Source of the DNA: VBDM01 sp049663805
GTDB lineage: Bacteria > Pseudomonadota > Gammaproteobacteria > Burkholderiales > SG8-39
Reading direction: 5' to 3'
Assembly (NCBI GenBank): GCA_049663805.1
Contig: JBATEB010000213.1
Coordinates: forward strand, 1 to 11,512
Length of the DNA: 11,512 nucleotides
The translations under genes and the position numbers were made by a program. The notes under the pieces are model-generated. The model was not told the origin of the DNA. It saw only the letters and a program-made list of their open reading frames with translations, and did no database searches. Shown one piece after another: positions 1 through 5,790 of the stretch; position 1 is the stretch's first letter; the number at the start of each line of letters is the position of its first letter.

Positions 1-665
1 ACCCCGAGGGGGTCCCGGGAGTGTTCGACGCGATCCTCGCCAAGGCGCTCGCCAAGAAGGCGGAGGACCGTTACGCCAGCGCGCGCGAATTCGCCGCGGC
101 CCTCGCCGGGGGCTTCGCCGGCCGCCGAGGTGAGGAAGCCAGTCCGGCCGAGGCGACTCTCCTTTCGACAATCGTCCATCGGGAACCGGCACGTCCGGAC
201 ACGACTTTTCCGCCGCCGGGATGGGACGCGGCACCGCTGCGCGCGCTCGAGGAGCTGCTGGCACCCCATGTCGGCCCGATGGCGCGGGTGCTCGTCAGGA
301 AATCGGCCAAGACGACCCGGGACCATCCGTCCCTCGTGCGCCTTCTCGCCGAGAGCATTCCATCCGAGAAAAACAGGGAAGCGTTCCTTGCGGCGGCTCT
401 CGACAAGGCCTCCGGCGGGACCCGGGCCGAGGCAGCGCCGGACCGGTCCTCGCCCGGATCCGCGCGCGTGCCGATCGACGCGGTCGAGGTCGACAAGGCG
501 GCCAACCGGCTCGCCGCCTACCTCGGTCCGATCGCCAGGATCGTGGCGAAGAAAGCGGCGCCGCAGGCTCGCGACCTGAGGACGTTCTATCGGCAGCTCG
601 CCGAAAACCTCGCCAACCCCGATGAGCGGGCCGAGTTCCTCAGGAGCTCCGGTTATGGCGAGTAG
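1..665 (+). CDS. Ser/Thr protein kinase, C-terminal part (5' end outside window)
   Basis: The frame is open to the window edge, so the gene begins upstream. The GTG at 21 is internal, because the residues before it still fit the family. The first ~35 residues (FDAILAKALAKKAEDRYAS, then REFAAAL) match the end of the C-lobe of bacterial Hanks-type (PknB-like) kinases, where an ALAKxPxxRYxSAxEF pattern is usual. The catalytic lobe itself is not in the window. After a linker of ~35 residues there are two related modules, at about 237-400 and 486-650. Each has the pattern LxxYxGPxARxxxxKxA, then a ~14-residue gap, then LAExxxxxxxRxxFL. Similar C-terminal modules are known on other bacterial kinases and are presumed to be protein-interaction domains. 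The gene converges on the cell wall hydrolase gene, with only 8 bases between the stops. The kinase call is firm; target and role are unknown. Confidence 0.8.
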   Translation, partial: PEGVPGVFDAILAKALAKKAEDRYASAREFAAALAGGFAGRRGEEASPAEATLLSTIVHREPARPDTTFPPPGWDAAPLRALEELLAPHVGPMARVLVRKSAKTTRDHPSLVRLLAESIPSEKNREAFLAAALDKASGGTRAEAAPDRSSPGSARVPIDAVEVDKAANRLAAYLGPIARIVAKKAAPQARDLRTFYRQLAENLANPDERAEFLRSSGYGE

Positions 666-673
666 GGCCGGCG

Positions 674-1255
674 CTACCGGTAGAACACGTGCCGGCCGAT
701 CGTGGCGACCCGCCGCTTGCCCTTCGCCCAGCTCGGCTTGCTGTAGGTCGCGTGATAGAACAGGGCGCCCTGGAGCACGGGAGCCTCGCGCCGATAGTAG
801 ACCGCCTCCGCCGCTTTTCCGGCCCGCCGCCACTCCTCGCCCGCTGGCTGCGGCAGCGTGTCGAATTCCGTCCACGAAAAAGCGCCGACGTAGCGCTTGC
901 GCAACGCATCCCAGTTCTTCTGATAGACCACGCCGCAGACCGTATCGGGGTAAAGGTTCGAGGCAAGGCGATTCATCGTGACTTCAGCCACCGCCAATTG
1001 TCCGGCCTCAGGTTCTCCGCGCGCCTCGAAATACACGTTCAGGGCAAGGCAGGTCAGGTTGCGCGTGTGTTCCCGATGCATGAACACCGAGTGCAGCGCG
1101 AACCCGAAGATCGTCACGATCAGGCCGGCGATGGCCGCGAAAATCAGGGGCCCCTTGTCCAGAACGTACCAGGAAACACGCACGCCCAGCCACCAGCGCG
1201 ACACCGCCCAGGCGAATCGGGAGGCGAATCCGAAATCAAGCGGTCTGAAGTACAT
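674..1255 (-). CDS. Membrane-anchored SleB-type cell wall hydrolase
   Basis: The 193-residue product has an N-terminal cytoplasmic stretch, one hydrophobic segment at about residues 36-58 (GPLIFAAIAGLIVTIFGFAL), and a catalytic domain on the far side of the membrane. The domain matches the SleB/CwlJ hydrolase family: CLALNVYFEARGEP with its conserved glutamate, GQLAVAEVTMNR, TVCGVVYQ, FSWTEFD, LFYHA and a closing IGRHVFY. This family contains lytic transglycosylase-like enzymes that cut peptidoglycan. In a Gram-negative it would act in periplasmic wall turnover rather than spore germination. An upstream in-frame ATG at 1306 would add 17 residues. I prefer 1255 because the extra residues look non-conserved, although neither start has a clear ribosome binding site. 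The gene stands alone on this strand. Confidence 0.82.
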   Translation of the reverse strand: MYFRPLDFGFASRFAWAVSRWWLGVRVSWYVLDKGPLIFAAIAGLIVTIFGFALHSVFMHREHTRNLTCLALNVYFEARGEPEAGQLAVAEVTMNRLASNLYPDTVCGVVYQKNWDALRKRYVGAFSWTEFDTLPQPAGEEWRRAGKAAEAVYYRREAPVLQGALFYHATYSKPSWAKGKRRVATIGRHVFYR

Positions 1256-1474
1256 GGCGGCTAGTTTGCAGGCTCGTGTTTCCTTGTCAAGGTCGCAATC
1301 GCGCATCGAGTCGACACGCCGGCAAGTTGTGGAACAGCCCGGCGAATTGCAGCCCGTCTTCCCGGAGAGCGTGTTTCTGTTTCGACCGCCCGGAATCCGG
1401 CCGGTTCGGCCCGGCGATCACGAAACCATCCCTGGATCCCGGCGCGCACACCCCCATACCGTCCCTGGACGGCG

Positions 1475-1501
1475 CGCCTCCCCCAGGAGGAGGCGGGTTT
1501 T
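1475..1501 (+). terminator. Possible intrinsic terminator pointing toward parA
   Basis: CGCCTCC (1475-1481) pairs perfectly with GGAGGCG (1489-1495) across a 7-base loop. It is followed by GG and four Ts (1498-1501). The polarity is plus-strand. There is no plus-strand gene upstream before the kinase that ends at 665, so the element could end an unrecognised short RNA or act as a leader attenuator. The short T-tract keeps confidence modest. Confidence 0.35.
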
Positions 1502-1512
1502 CGCGTCCCGGT

Positions 1513-1541
1513 GTGACGTAGTTAATAAGCGAACCTATGAC
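1513..1541 (+). promoter_or_regulatory. Putative sigma-70 promoter of the parA-like gene
   Basis: GTGACG (1513-1518, 4 of 6 match to TTGACA), 17 bases, then TATGAC (1536-1541, 4 of 6 match to TATAAT). It lies in the only AT-rich stretch upstream of the gene, and the predicted start point is about 40 bases before the ATG. Each box is only moderate, so the call depends mainly on spacing and context. Confidence 0.3.
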
Positions 1542-1552
1542 TTTGGCATAGG
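1534..1552. promoter_or_regulatory. Operator-like inverted repeat overlapping the parA -10 box
   Basis: CCTATG (1534-1539) and CATAGG (1547-1552) are perfect inverted copies separated by seven bases, giving a 19-base dyad. It overlaps the putative -10 box at 1536-1541, so a bound dimer would be expected to block transcription. The regulator is unknown; autoregulation is possible. Confidence 0.35.
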
Positions 1553-1589
1553 CTGGGACCTGTTTCGGTAGGCTGCGGGCGCGCCGGTC

Positions 1590-2351
1590 ATGAGAACCAA
1601 CACCACGCTGGTCATCAACTCCAAGGGAGGGTCGGGGAAAACCACCCTCACGACCAACCTCGCGAGCTATTTCGCGGCAAACCACATCCCGACCACCATC
1701 ATGGACTATGACCCGCAGGGGTCGAGCCTGAACTGGCTGCAGGTTCGAGGGCAGGTCGAGCGGGAAATCTACGGCGCCAACGCCGCCCCCGCAAAGGCGG
1801 GCCGCATCCGCAGCGTCGAAATGTTCGTCCCGGCCGACACCCAGCAATTGGTCATCGACGCGCCGGCCGGCGCTTCGGGCCTGCTGCTGCAGGAAATCCT
1901 GCGCAGGCCCGATAGCATCGTGGTACCGGTCGCGCCCTCGACGATCGACATCCACGCCACGGCCAACTTCATCAGGGAATTGCTCCTCGCCGGCCGGATA
2001 CGGGCGCGCAACATCCGGCTCGCAGTCGTGGCGAACCGGGTGCGCAGCTCGATGCCGGTTTATCAGCCGCTGGAGCGGTTCCTCGGTTCGCTCGGAGTGC
2101 CGTTTCTCGCTCGCATCAGCGATTCGGACACCTACGTCAGGACCGCGGAAACGGGTCTGGGGATTTTCGAGATGGACGCGTCGGCGGAGGCGGAACGCCT
2201 GGAATTCCTGCCGATCATCGAATGGGTGATGCAGCGCAAGGTCCCCGAGGACGGTAAGGTCATCGAGATCTCCCGCCCGCGCTGGAGCCCCAGGGAACGG
2301 ACACACCCCCCCCTCGCCTCCGGCCCGCAGAGCCTGAGCGGCCAGCCCTAG
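1590..2351 (+). CDS. ParA/MinD-family P-loop ATPase (orphan)
   Basis: The 253-residue product is a deviant-Walker-A ATPase: KGGSGKTT at residues 12-19 with the signature lysine K12, the switch-I region DYDPQGSS at 39-46, and a Walker-B-like LVIDAPAG at 87-94. These ATPases dimerise on ATP and use the nucleoid or membrane as a matrix to position DNA or protein complexes. There is no N-terminal helix-turn-helix domain, so it is the short ParA type used for chromosomal cargo positioning rather than the plasmid type with built-in DNA binding. No ParB-like partner gene or parS-like repeat is seen in the window, so its cargo is unknown. The C-terminal ~30 residues are proline- and serine-rich and look disordered. 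The TAG stop shares the palindrome CTAG with the stop of the dioxygenase fragment on the other strand. Confidence 0.85.
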   Translation: MRTNTTLVINSKGGSGKTTLTTNLASYFAANHIPTTIMDYDPQGSSLNWLQVRGQVEREIYGANAAPAKAGRIRSVEMFVPADTQQLVIDAPAGASGLLLQEILRRPDSIVVPVAPSTIDIHATANFIRELLLAGRIRARNIRLAVVANRVRSSMPVYQPLERFLGSLGVPFLARISDSDTYVRTAETGLGIFEMDASAEAERLEFLPIIEWVMQRKVPEDGKVIEISRPRWSPRERTHPPLASGPQSLSGQP

Positions 2352-2578
2352 AGCGGGATCGCGAGCAGCGTATCCACGCTGCGGCTGTCCAGCACGACGA
2401 TCTTTTCCTCGAATTGCGCCGCCCCGCCGTCGAGGCGGATGCGGTCGAGGTAGCGACCGGTCGCGAAGAGCACCGTCTCGCCCGTATGCATGATGCGGGC
2501 GACGTGAAAGTTCGAGATCGCGCGGACGGAATCGGATCCGACGCGCTCGACCAGCGTGGATGAAACCGAATGGCGGTA
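2348..2578 (-). pseudogene. 3' remnant of a ring-hydroxylating dioxygenase beta subunit
   Basis: Only the last ~76 codons are left. Read on the minus strand they give YRHSVSSTLVER, then ISNFHVAR, LFATGRYLDRI, EEKIVVLDSR and the terminal DTLLAIPL. This order (RHxVS, SNFxV, GRYxD, VVxDSR, TLLxIPL) is typical of the C-terminal half of the NTF2-like small subunits of aromatic-ring-hydroxylating dioxygenases, which are normally about 160-180 residues long. Upstream of about 2578 the frame stays open but only as the antisense of the PdxA remnant and panB, so it no longer resembles the family. No alpha subunit gene is nearby. It is a truncated gene with no expected activity. It is convergent with parA, the two stops overlapping. 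Confidence 0.6.
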
Positions 2579-2582
2579 GACT

Positions 2583-2733
2583 GGCACCGCCGCCCTCACG
2601 ATCGGCACGCCGGTGCTATTCTCCCTCGGTCGCGCACGGCAGCGCGCTTGACATCGCCGGCAAGAACCGCGCCGATCCGGGCGCCACCTTCTCGGCGATC
2701 CGGCGACTCGCCGGAACTTCGTCTGCAGGATAG
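2583..2733 (+). pseudogene. 3' remnant of a PdxA-family dehydrogenase, frameshifted
   Basis: Two adjoining frames together reproduce the PdxA C-terminus. The first reads ALTIGTPVLFS (2592-2624). After one extra C at about 2625 the second reads SVAHGSALDIAGKNRADPG and on to SAIRRLA, ending at TAG 2731-2733. PdxA proteins end with a pattern like NITLGLPxxRTSVDHGTALxLAGxGxADxGS, so both pieces align in order. The family includes 4-hydroxythreonine-4-phosphate dehydrogenase and dihydrodiol dehydrogenases such as TphB of terephthalate breakdown; I cannot tell which this was. Homology stops at about 2583, a few bases from where the dioxygenase remnant on the other strand stops. The stop is 5 bases before the panB-like ATG, suggesting the two genes once formed an operon. 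Confidence 0.55.
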
Positions 2734-2738
2734 AAGAG

Positions 2739-3476
2739 ATGGAATCCAGAATAGCCCTTCCAGCACTCCAGAAAATGAAGCGCGACGGAAGGAAGATCGT
2801 CGGGGTGGTTGCCTGGGATTCCCAGATCGCACAGATCGCCGAGCGCGCCGGCGTCGATTTCATTTCCGTGGGCGATTCCGTCGGCTTGAACCTTTGGGGG
2901 CACGCGACCGACAGCGAAGTCACCGTGGACGAAATGCTGATTTGCTGCAAAGCCGTGCGCCGCGGCGCGAAGCGCGCCCTGGTGAGTTGTGATGTGCCGC
3001 ATGGCCCGGTGCAGGCGGGCGCCGAGGCCGTGGTCGGCGCCGCCACGCGCTTTGCCCGAGAGGGTGGTGCCGATATGGTCAAGGTCCTGGGAGATCCCGG
3101 ATTGGTGAGAGCCATCGTTCGTGCGGGGATCGCCGTCTTTGCCGAGTTTCACGGCGAAAATCGTCCGCTCGAGAAACTGGTGGAAGAGGCAAAGCGGCTG
3201 CAGGATGCCGGCGCCTCGGTCCTGGACTTCAGGCACTCCGGTCCCGTCGCCGGCGCGGCTGTCGTGCGCGCGGTTTCGATTCCGGTGATCGGCGGCCTAG
3301 GGGGCGGTCCGTGGCTCGATGGACGCGTGCGGCTGGCGCATACCGCCATTGGTTACGCGGCGAAGTGGATCGACGCCGGGACCGAGACCTACGCCAATAC
3401 CGCCAAGCTCAGCCTCGATGCCTTTCGTTCCTTGATCGACGATGTGCGTTCGGGCCGGCAGATCAAGGGCGGCTGA
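2739..3476 (+). CDS. PanB-like (ketopantoate hydroxymethyltransferase family) protein
   Basis: The 245-residue product has the PanB / PEP mutase-isocitrate lyase superfamily barrel layout: KMKRDGRKIVGVVAWD (where PanB has LTAYD), AGVDFISVGDSVGL, TVDEMLICCKAV, a DVPHGP segment in place of DMPF, and MVKVLGD. PanB makes ketopantoate from ketoisovalerate and methylene-tetrahydrofolate. Aspartates matching two metal ligands are present (D46 in VGDS, D85 in CDVP), as is the lysine K115. The usual ligand glutamate of VKLEGG is replaced by leucine (L117), and the catalytic-glutamate region reads VLDFRHSG. It is therefore probably a diverged paralogue with another substrate, not the housekeeping panB. 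The start ATG is 5 bases after the PdxA remnant's stop, with AGGA just upstream, and the next gene starts one base after its own stop. Confidence 0.7.
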   Translation: MESRIALPALQKMKRDGRKIVGVVAWDSQIAQIAERAGVDFISVGDSVGLNLWGHATDSEVTVDEMLICCKAVRRGAKRALVSCDVPHGPVQAGAEAVVGAATRFAREGGADMVKVLGDPGLVRAIVRAGIAVFAEFHGENRPLEKLVEEAKRLQDAGASVLDFRHSGPVAGAAVVRAVSIPVIGGLGGGPWLDGRVRLAHTAIGYAAKWIDAGTETYANTAKLSLDAFRSLIDDVRSGRQIKGG

Positions 3477-3477
3477 C

Positions 3478-4341
3478 GTGCCTACCGCGCTCATCGACGG
3501 CATCAAGACGCGCTACGAGGTGATCGGAGACGGGCCGCCGCTCCTGATGTACGCGCCCGCCGGGTTCGACGCGACCCTCGACAAGTGGCGGACGCAGGGC
3601 GTCTACGCACGCATCAAGCTGCTCGACCATCTGCCGAAGAAATACACGTGTATCGTTTTCGACCGGCGCGAATGCGGCCGGTCGGGCGGGCGGGTCGAGC
3701 GCATCACCTGGGCGCACTACGTCGCGCAGGGCAAAGGCCTGCTCGATCACCTCAAAATCGGGCGCGCCCACCTGCTCGGCGGCTGCATGGGCTGCTGCCC
3801 GGTCCTCGCCTTCGGCGTCGCTTATCCGGATGCCGTGCTCAGCATGATTCTGTATTGGCCCGTCGGCGGCGCCCGGTACCGCATCTCGACGCACCAGCGC
3901 TTCACCGATCATCTCGCCTACGTCGATCAGCACGGACTCGCCGGCGTGGTCGCGCTGGTCGAGCAGGAAGGCAAGCCCTTCAACGCCGAGCCGAGGGGCG
4001 GGCCCTGGGCCTCGGTGATCAGGAGCGACCGCGCCTTCGCCGATGCCTATGCGAAGCTGGATGTGAAAAAATACAGGAAACTCGTCGCCGATATGTGCCG
4101 CGCGCTCTTCGACCGGGATACGTCCCCGGGCACGGAGCCGGAGAACATGCTGAAAATGAACATTCCCGCGCTCATCATTCCGGGCCGCGACGCCTCACAT
4201 GCCACTTCGGCCGCGAGGTATCTCGAGGAATGCCTGCCCCGCGCGGAGTACTGGGACGTTCCGCCCGATGCACAGACCGAGGAAACGGCGCCGGCGCGCC
4301 TGCTGGAATTCCTCGACCGGGCGAGCGCCGCCGCGCCTTAG
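3478..4341 (+). CDS. Alpha/beta-fold hydrolase with cysteine nucleophile
   Basis: The 287-residue product starts at GTG 3478, one base after the PanB-like stop, with AAGGG 8 bases upstream. This gives the usual MPTALIDGIKTRYEVIGDGPPLL opening strand. The oxyanion segment is APAGFD, and FDRRECGRSG matches the usual FDxRGxGxS turn. The nucleophile elbow is GGCMG with Cys103 where most relatives have Ser, followed by GVAYPDAV. The late strand IPALIIPGRDASH supplies D238 and H241. At the position of the usual catalytic histidine near the C-terminus the sequence is VPPDAQTEE, with no histidine. It could be an esterase or lactonase-like enzyme, or a carbon-carbon bond hydrolase. The tight coupling to the PanB-like gene suggests both act in one catabolic pathway. 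The substrate is not predictable. Confidence 0.75.
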   Translation: MPTALIDGIKTRYEVIGDGPPLLMYAPAGFDATLDKWRTQGVYARIKLLDHLPKKYTCIVFDRRECGRSGGRVERITWAHYVAQGKGLLDHLKIGRAHLLGGCMGCCPVLAFGVAYPDAVLSMILYWPVGGARYRISTHQRFTDHLAYVDQHGLAGVVALVEQEGKPFNAEPRGGPWASVIRSDRAFADAYAKLDVKKYRKLVADMCRALFDRDTSPGTEPENMLKMNIPALIIPGRDASHATSAARYLEECLPRAEYWDVPPDAQTEETAPARLLEFLDRASAAAP

Positions 4342-4366
4342 TCCGGCCCGAGGCGAACGGCTCGCC

Positions 4367-5299
4367 CTACTCCCAGGCACGGTTATCGACGGTGTTCTCG
4401 TAGGTCGCGCCCGGCACCGTCATGTTCCACTTGACCGTCCAGTGGTAGGTATCGTCGAAACGCTCGCGCGTGTAGGGCTGCGGCGCGGCGTGCAGCAGGC
4501 GCCAGGTCTGCAGCTCGTGGGGCTCGAGCAGGCCGCCGGTCTCGCGGATGAAATAGTGGACGAAGGGCGTCGGGTCCTTCTCGATCAGCTCGACCGCCCT
4601 TGCCTGCGCGCGAAACATCTTCTTGAGCGTCGGTCCGTCGAGATCGTCTCCGGCCGCTTCGCTGCGGGTCGAGTGCGACTCGATCAGGACGCGCAGGCCC
4701 CACTTCTGCGCCACGCTGATCCAGGGTTCCATCACGCTCGCCGCCGCGACCGTTCCGTCGCGCACCGCCTCCAGCCGCTTGAGCATCGACCCGACGTTGG
4801 TCCGCATGACGTGTTTCGGATCGAGAAATCCTTCCATCATCTTCAGCGTGGTGAAGTCCGAGCCGTTGTTCGGCGTCACCGCGATCAGCTTGTTCTTGAG
4901 CATCTCGGGCTCATACACCTTCGAGTCGCGCGCGACGACGATGGCGAACTTCGACATCGAGGCGCCCAGCGCCACGATCTTGCGCCCGCGCAGTCCCTGG
5001 GTATTGGCCTCGACCGCACGCTTCATGATGCCCCATTCGCACATGCGGTACTGGTCGATGCCGCCCTCGTTATAGACCGAGTCGAGCGGGCGGTCGAAAA
5101 CGGAATCGAACTGGACAAAGTGGGAGGTGGTGACCTGCGCCATGCCCGGCGTGGTCACGAAGTCGATGTCCAGGCCCTCGTCCTTGAAGAAACCCCTGTC
5201 GCGGGCGACCAGCACCGGCAGGTCGTGGACCGCGTTCATGGTCGCGACCTGGGGTTTCTTCGCGGTCGCGGGTTTCCGGGTCGTTTCCTGAACGGCCAT
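4367..5299 (-). CDS. NMT1/SsuA-type solute-binding-like protein without signal peptide
   Basis: The start at 5299 is supported by GAGGAGG about 7 bases upstream. The 310-residue product has the periplasmic-binding type 2 fold pattern of nitrate/sulfonate/taurine binding proteins: a first strand TMNAVHDLPVLVARDRGFFKDEGLDIDFV, a hinge region around SKFAIVVARDS, LIAVTPNNGSDFTTLKMM and VMEPWISVAQKWGLRVLIES. The N-terminus, MAVQETTRKPATAKKPQV, has no hydrophobic core, no lipobox and no twin-arginine motif, so it should stay in the cytoplasm. No ABC permease or ATPase gene is near. It may be a cytoplasmic ligand-binding protein, or an enzyme on this fold, as is known for 4,5-dihydroxyphthalate decarboxylase and THI5. 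It converges with the hydrolase gene, and the stops are 25 bases apart. Confidence 0.75.
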   Translation of the reverse strand: MAVQETTRKPATAKKPQVATMNAVHDLPVLVARDRGFFKDEGLDIDFVTTPGMAQVTTSHFVQFDSVFDRPLDSVYNEGGIDQYRMCEWGIMKRAVEANTQGLRGRKIVALGASMSKFAIVVARDSKVYEPEMLKNKLIAVTPNNGSDFTTLKMMEGFLDPKHVMRTNVGSMLKRLEAVRDGTVAAASVMEPWISVAQKWGLRVLIESHSTRSEAAGDDLDGPTLKKMFRAQARAVELIEKDPTPFVHYFIRETGGLLEPHELQTWRLLHAAPQPYTRERFDDTYHWTVKWNMTVPGATYENTVDNRAWE

Positions 5300-5371
5300 G
5301 GCGACTCCTCCTCTTGATTTTCGGGATTCCGCCGGGCAGGCCAGCCACCGGACTGCAGCGGATCGCTCCCG

Positions 5372-5401
5372 ATAATCCCCCCGCCCTCCCCCGGCTGTCA
5401 A
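5372..5401 (-). promoter_or_regulatory. Sigma-70-like promoter of the solute-binding-like gene
   Basis: On the minus strand a perfect TTGACA (complement of 5396-5401) is followed after 18 bases by GATTAT (complement of 5372-5377, 4 of 6 match). Transcription would start near 5364, about 65 bases before the ATG at 5299. It lies in the 106-base gap after the cysteine protein gene, so the solute-binding-like gene can be expressed on its own. Confidence 0.5.
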
Positions 5402-5405
5402 TGGA

Positions 5406-5753
5406 TCAGCAGCATTCCCAGCCGATTCCCTCTTCCACGGCGAGCGCCTCCTTCAGCCAGGCGTAGGGCAGGTCGTCGCGGACCACCTCCGCCACCGGCT
5501 TGAACATCTTGAACTGGTGGCGCCGTTCCGCAATCCAGAACACCACGACCGTCTCGATCGGCGGGCAGCCCGGAAGCGGGCAGGCGATCTCCGAAACGGA
5601 GATGACCGCTTCGTGCGAGAGCCTGAAGCGCTCGCGCGTCCAGTCCGTTACCCGCTCGATGACCTGGAGGCGCTCGGGTCCCTTCTTGACGGGGGCAAAC
5701 ATTACCCTCAGCCTACCAGAATCCCTCGCCCCGCCGCGGCGTGCGCGATACAT
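5406..5753 (-). CDS. Small cysteine-containing protein of unknown function
   Basis: I do not recognise the family. The start at 5753 gives 115 residues and has GGAGG 8 bases upstream. A start at 5702 (98 residues, MFAPVKKGPERLQVIERV) is also possible and removes an Arg-rich, poorly conserved-looking extension; its GAGGG is only 2 bases away. The core has an amphipathic helix (IERVTDWTRERFRL), then ISVSEIACPLPGCPPIETVVVFW with a CPLPGCPP motif, then a strand HQFKMFKPV, DDLPYAWLKEAL, and a C-terminal WECC. The four cysteines (CPLPGC and the terminal pair) suggest metal or Fe-S binding or thiol chemistry, which is an inference. There is no signal peptide. It lies upstream of, and parallel to, the solute-binding-like gene and is divergent from the GMC dehydrogenase. 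Confidence 0.6.
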   Translation of the reverse strand: MYRARRGGARDSGRLRVMFAPVKKGPERLQVIERVTDWTRERFRLSHEAVISVSEIACPLPGCPPIETVVVFWIAERRHQFKMFKPVAEVVRDDLPYAWLKEALAVEEGIGWECC

Positions 5754-5790
5754 GAGAAAATCCTCCGATGGCACCTGGAACAAGCGCGCC

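Larger units (their letters stand above)
1256..1589. other. Non-coding gap between divergent sleB-like and parA-like genes
   Basis: No convincing gene is seen here on either strand. The left two thirds are GC-rich and carry a terminator-like hairpin at 1475-1501. The right end, from about 1512 to 1555, is clearly more AT-rich and holds the likely parA promoter with an overlapping inverted repeat. If sleB is transcribed from this gap, its promoter is not recognisable to me. Confidence 0.6.

Noticed and set aside
1287..2306. Long minus-strand open frame (339 codons) opposite parA
   Set aside because: It is antisense to a clear ParA ATPase. The product is Arg/Asp/Gly-rich and matches nothing; open antisense frames are expected at this GC content.
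2648..2676. Perfect TTGACA as a promoter for the PanB-like gene
   Set aside because: The hexamer lies in the coding part of the PdxA remnant, and no -10 box is found at 16-18 bases (GCCGAT at 17).
2579..3115. N-terminal extension of the dioxygenase-remnant frame
   Set aside because: Upstream of about 2578 the frame is only the complement of the PdxA remnant and the PanB-like gene, with no family resemblance.
4352..4366. GGCGA/TCGCC hairpin between the convergent hydrolase and solute-binding-like genes
   Set aside because: The stem has only five pairs with no T-tract on either strand; too weak to call a terminator.
4199..5317. 372-codon plus-strand frame
   Set aside because: It covers the end of the hydrolase and the antisense of the solute-binding-like gene; the composition is His/Arg/Asp-rich, typical of a shadow frame.
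5500..5790. 97-codon extension of the GMC dehydrogenase start
   Set aside because: It is antisense to the small cysteine protein, and the FAD-binding strand begins only after ATG 5791.
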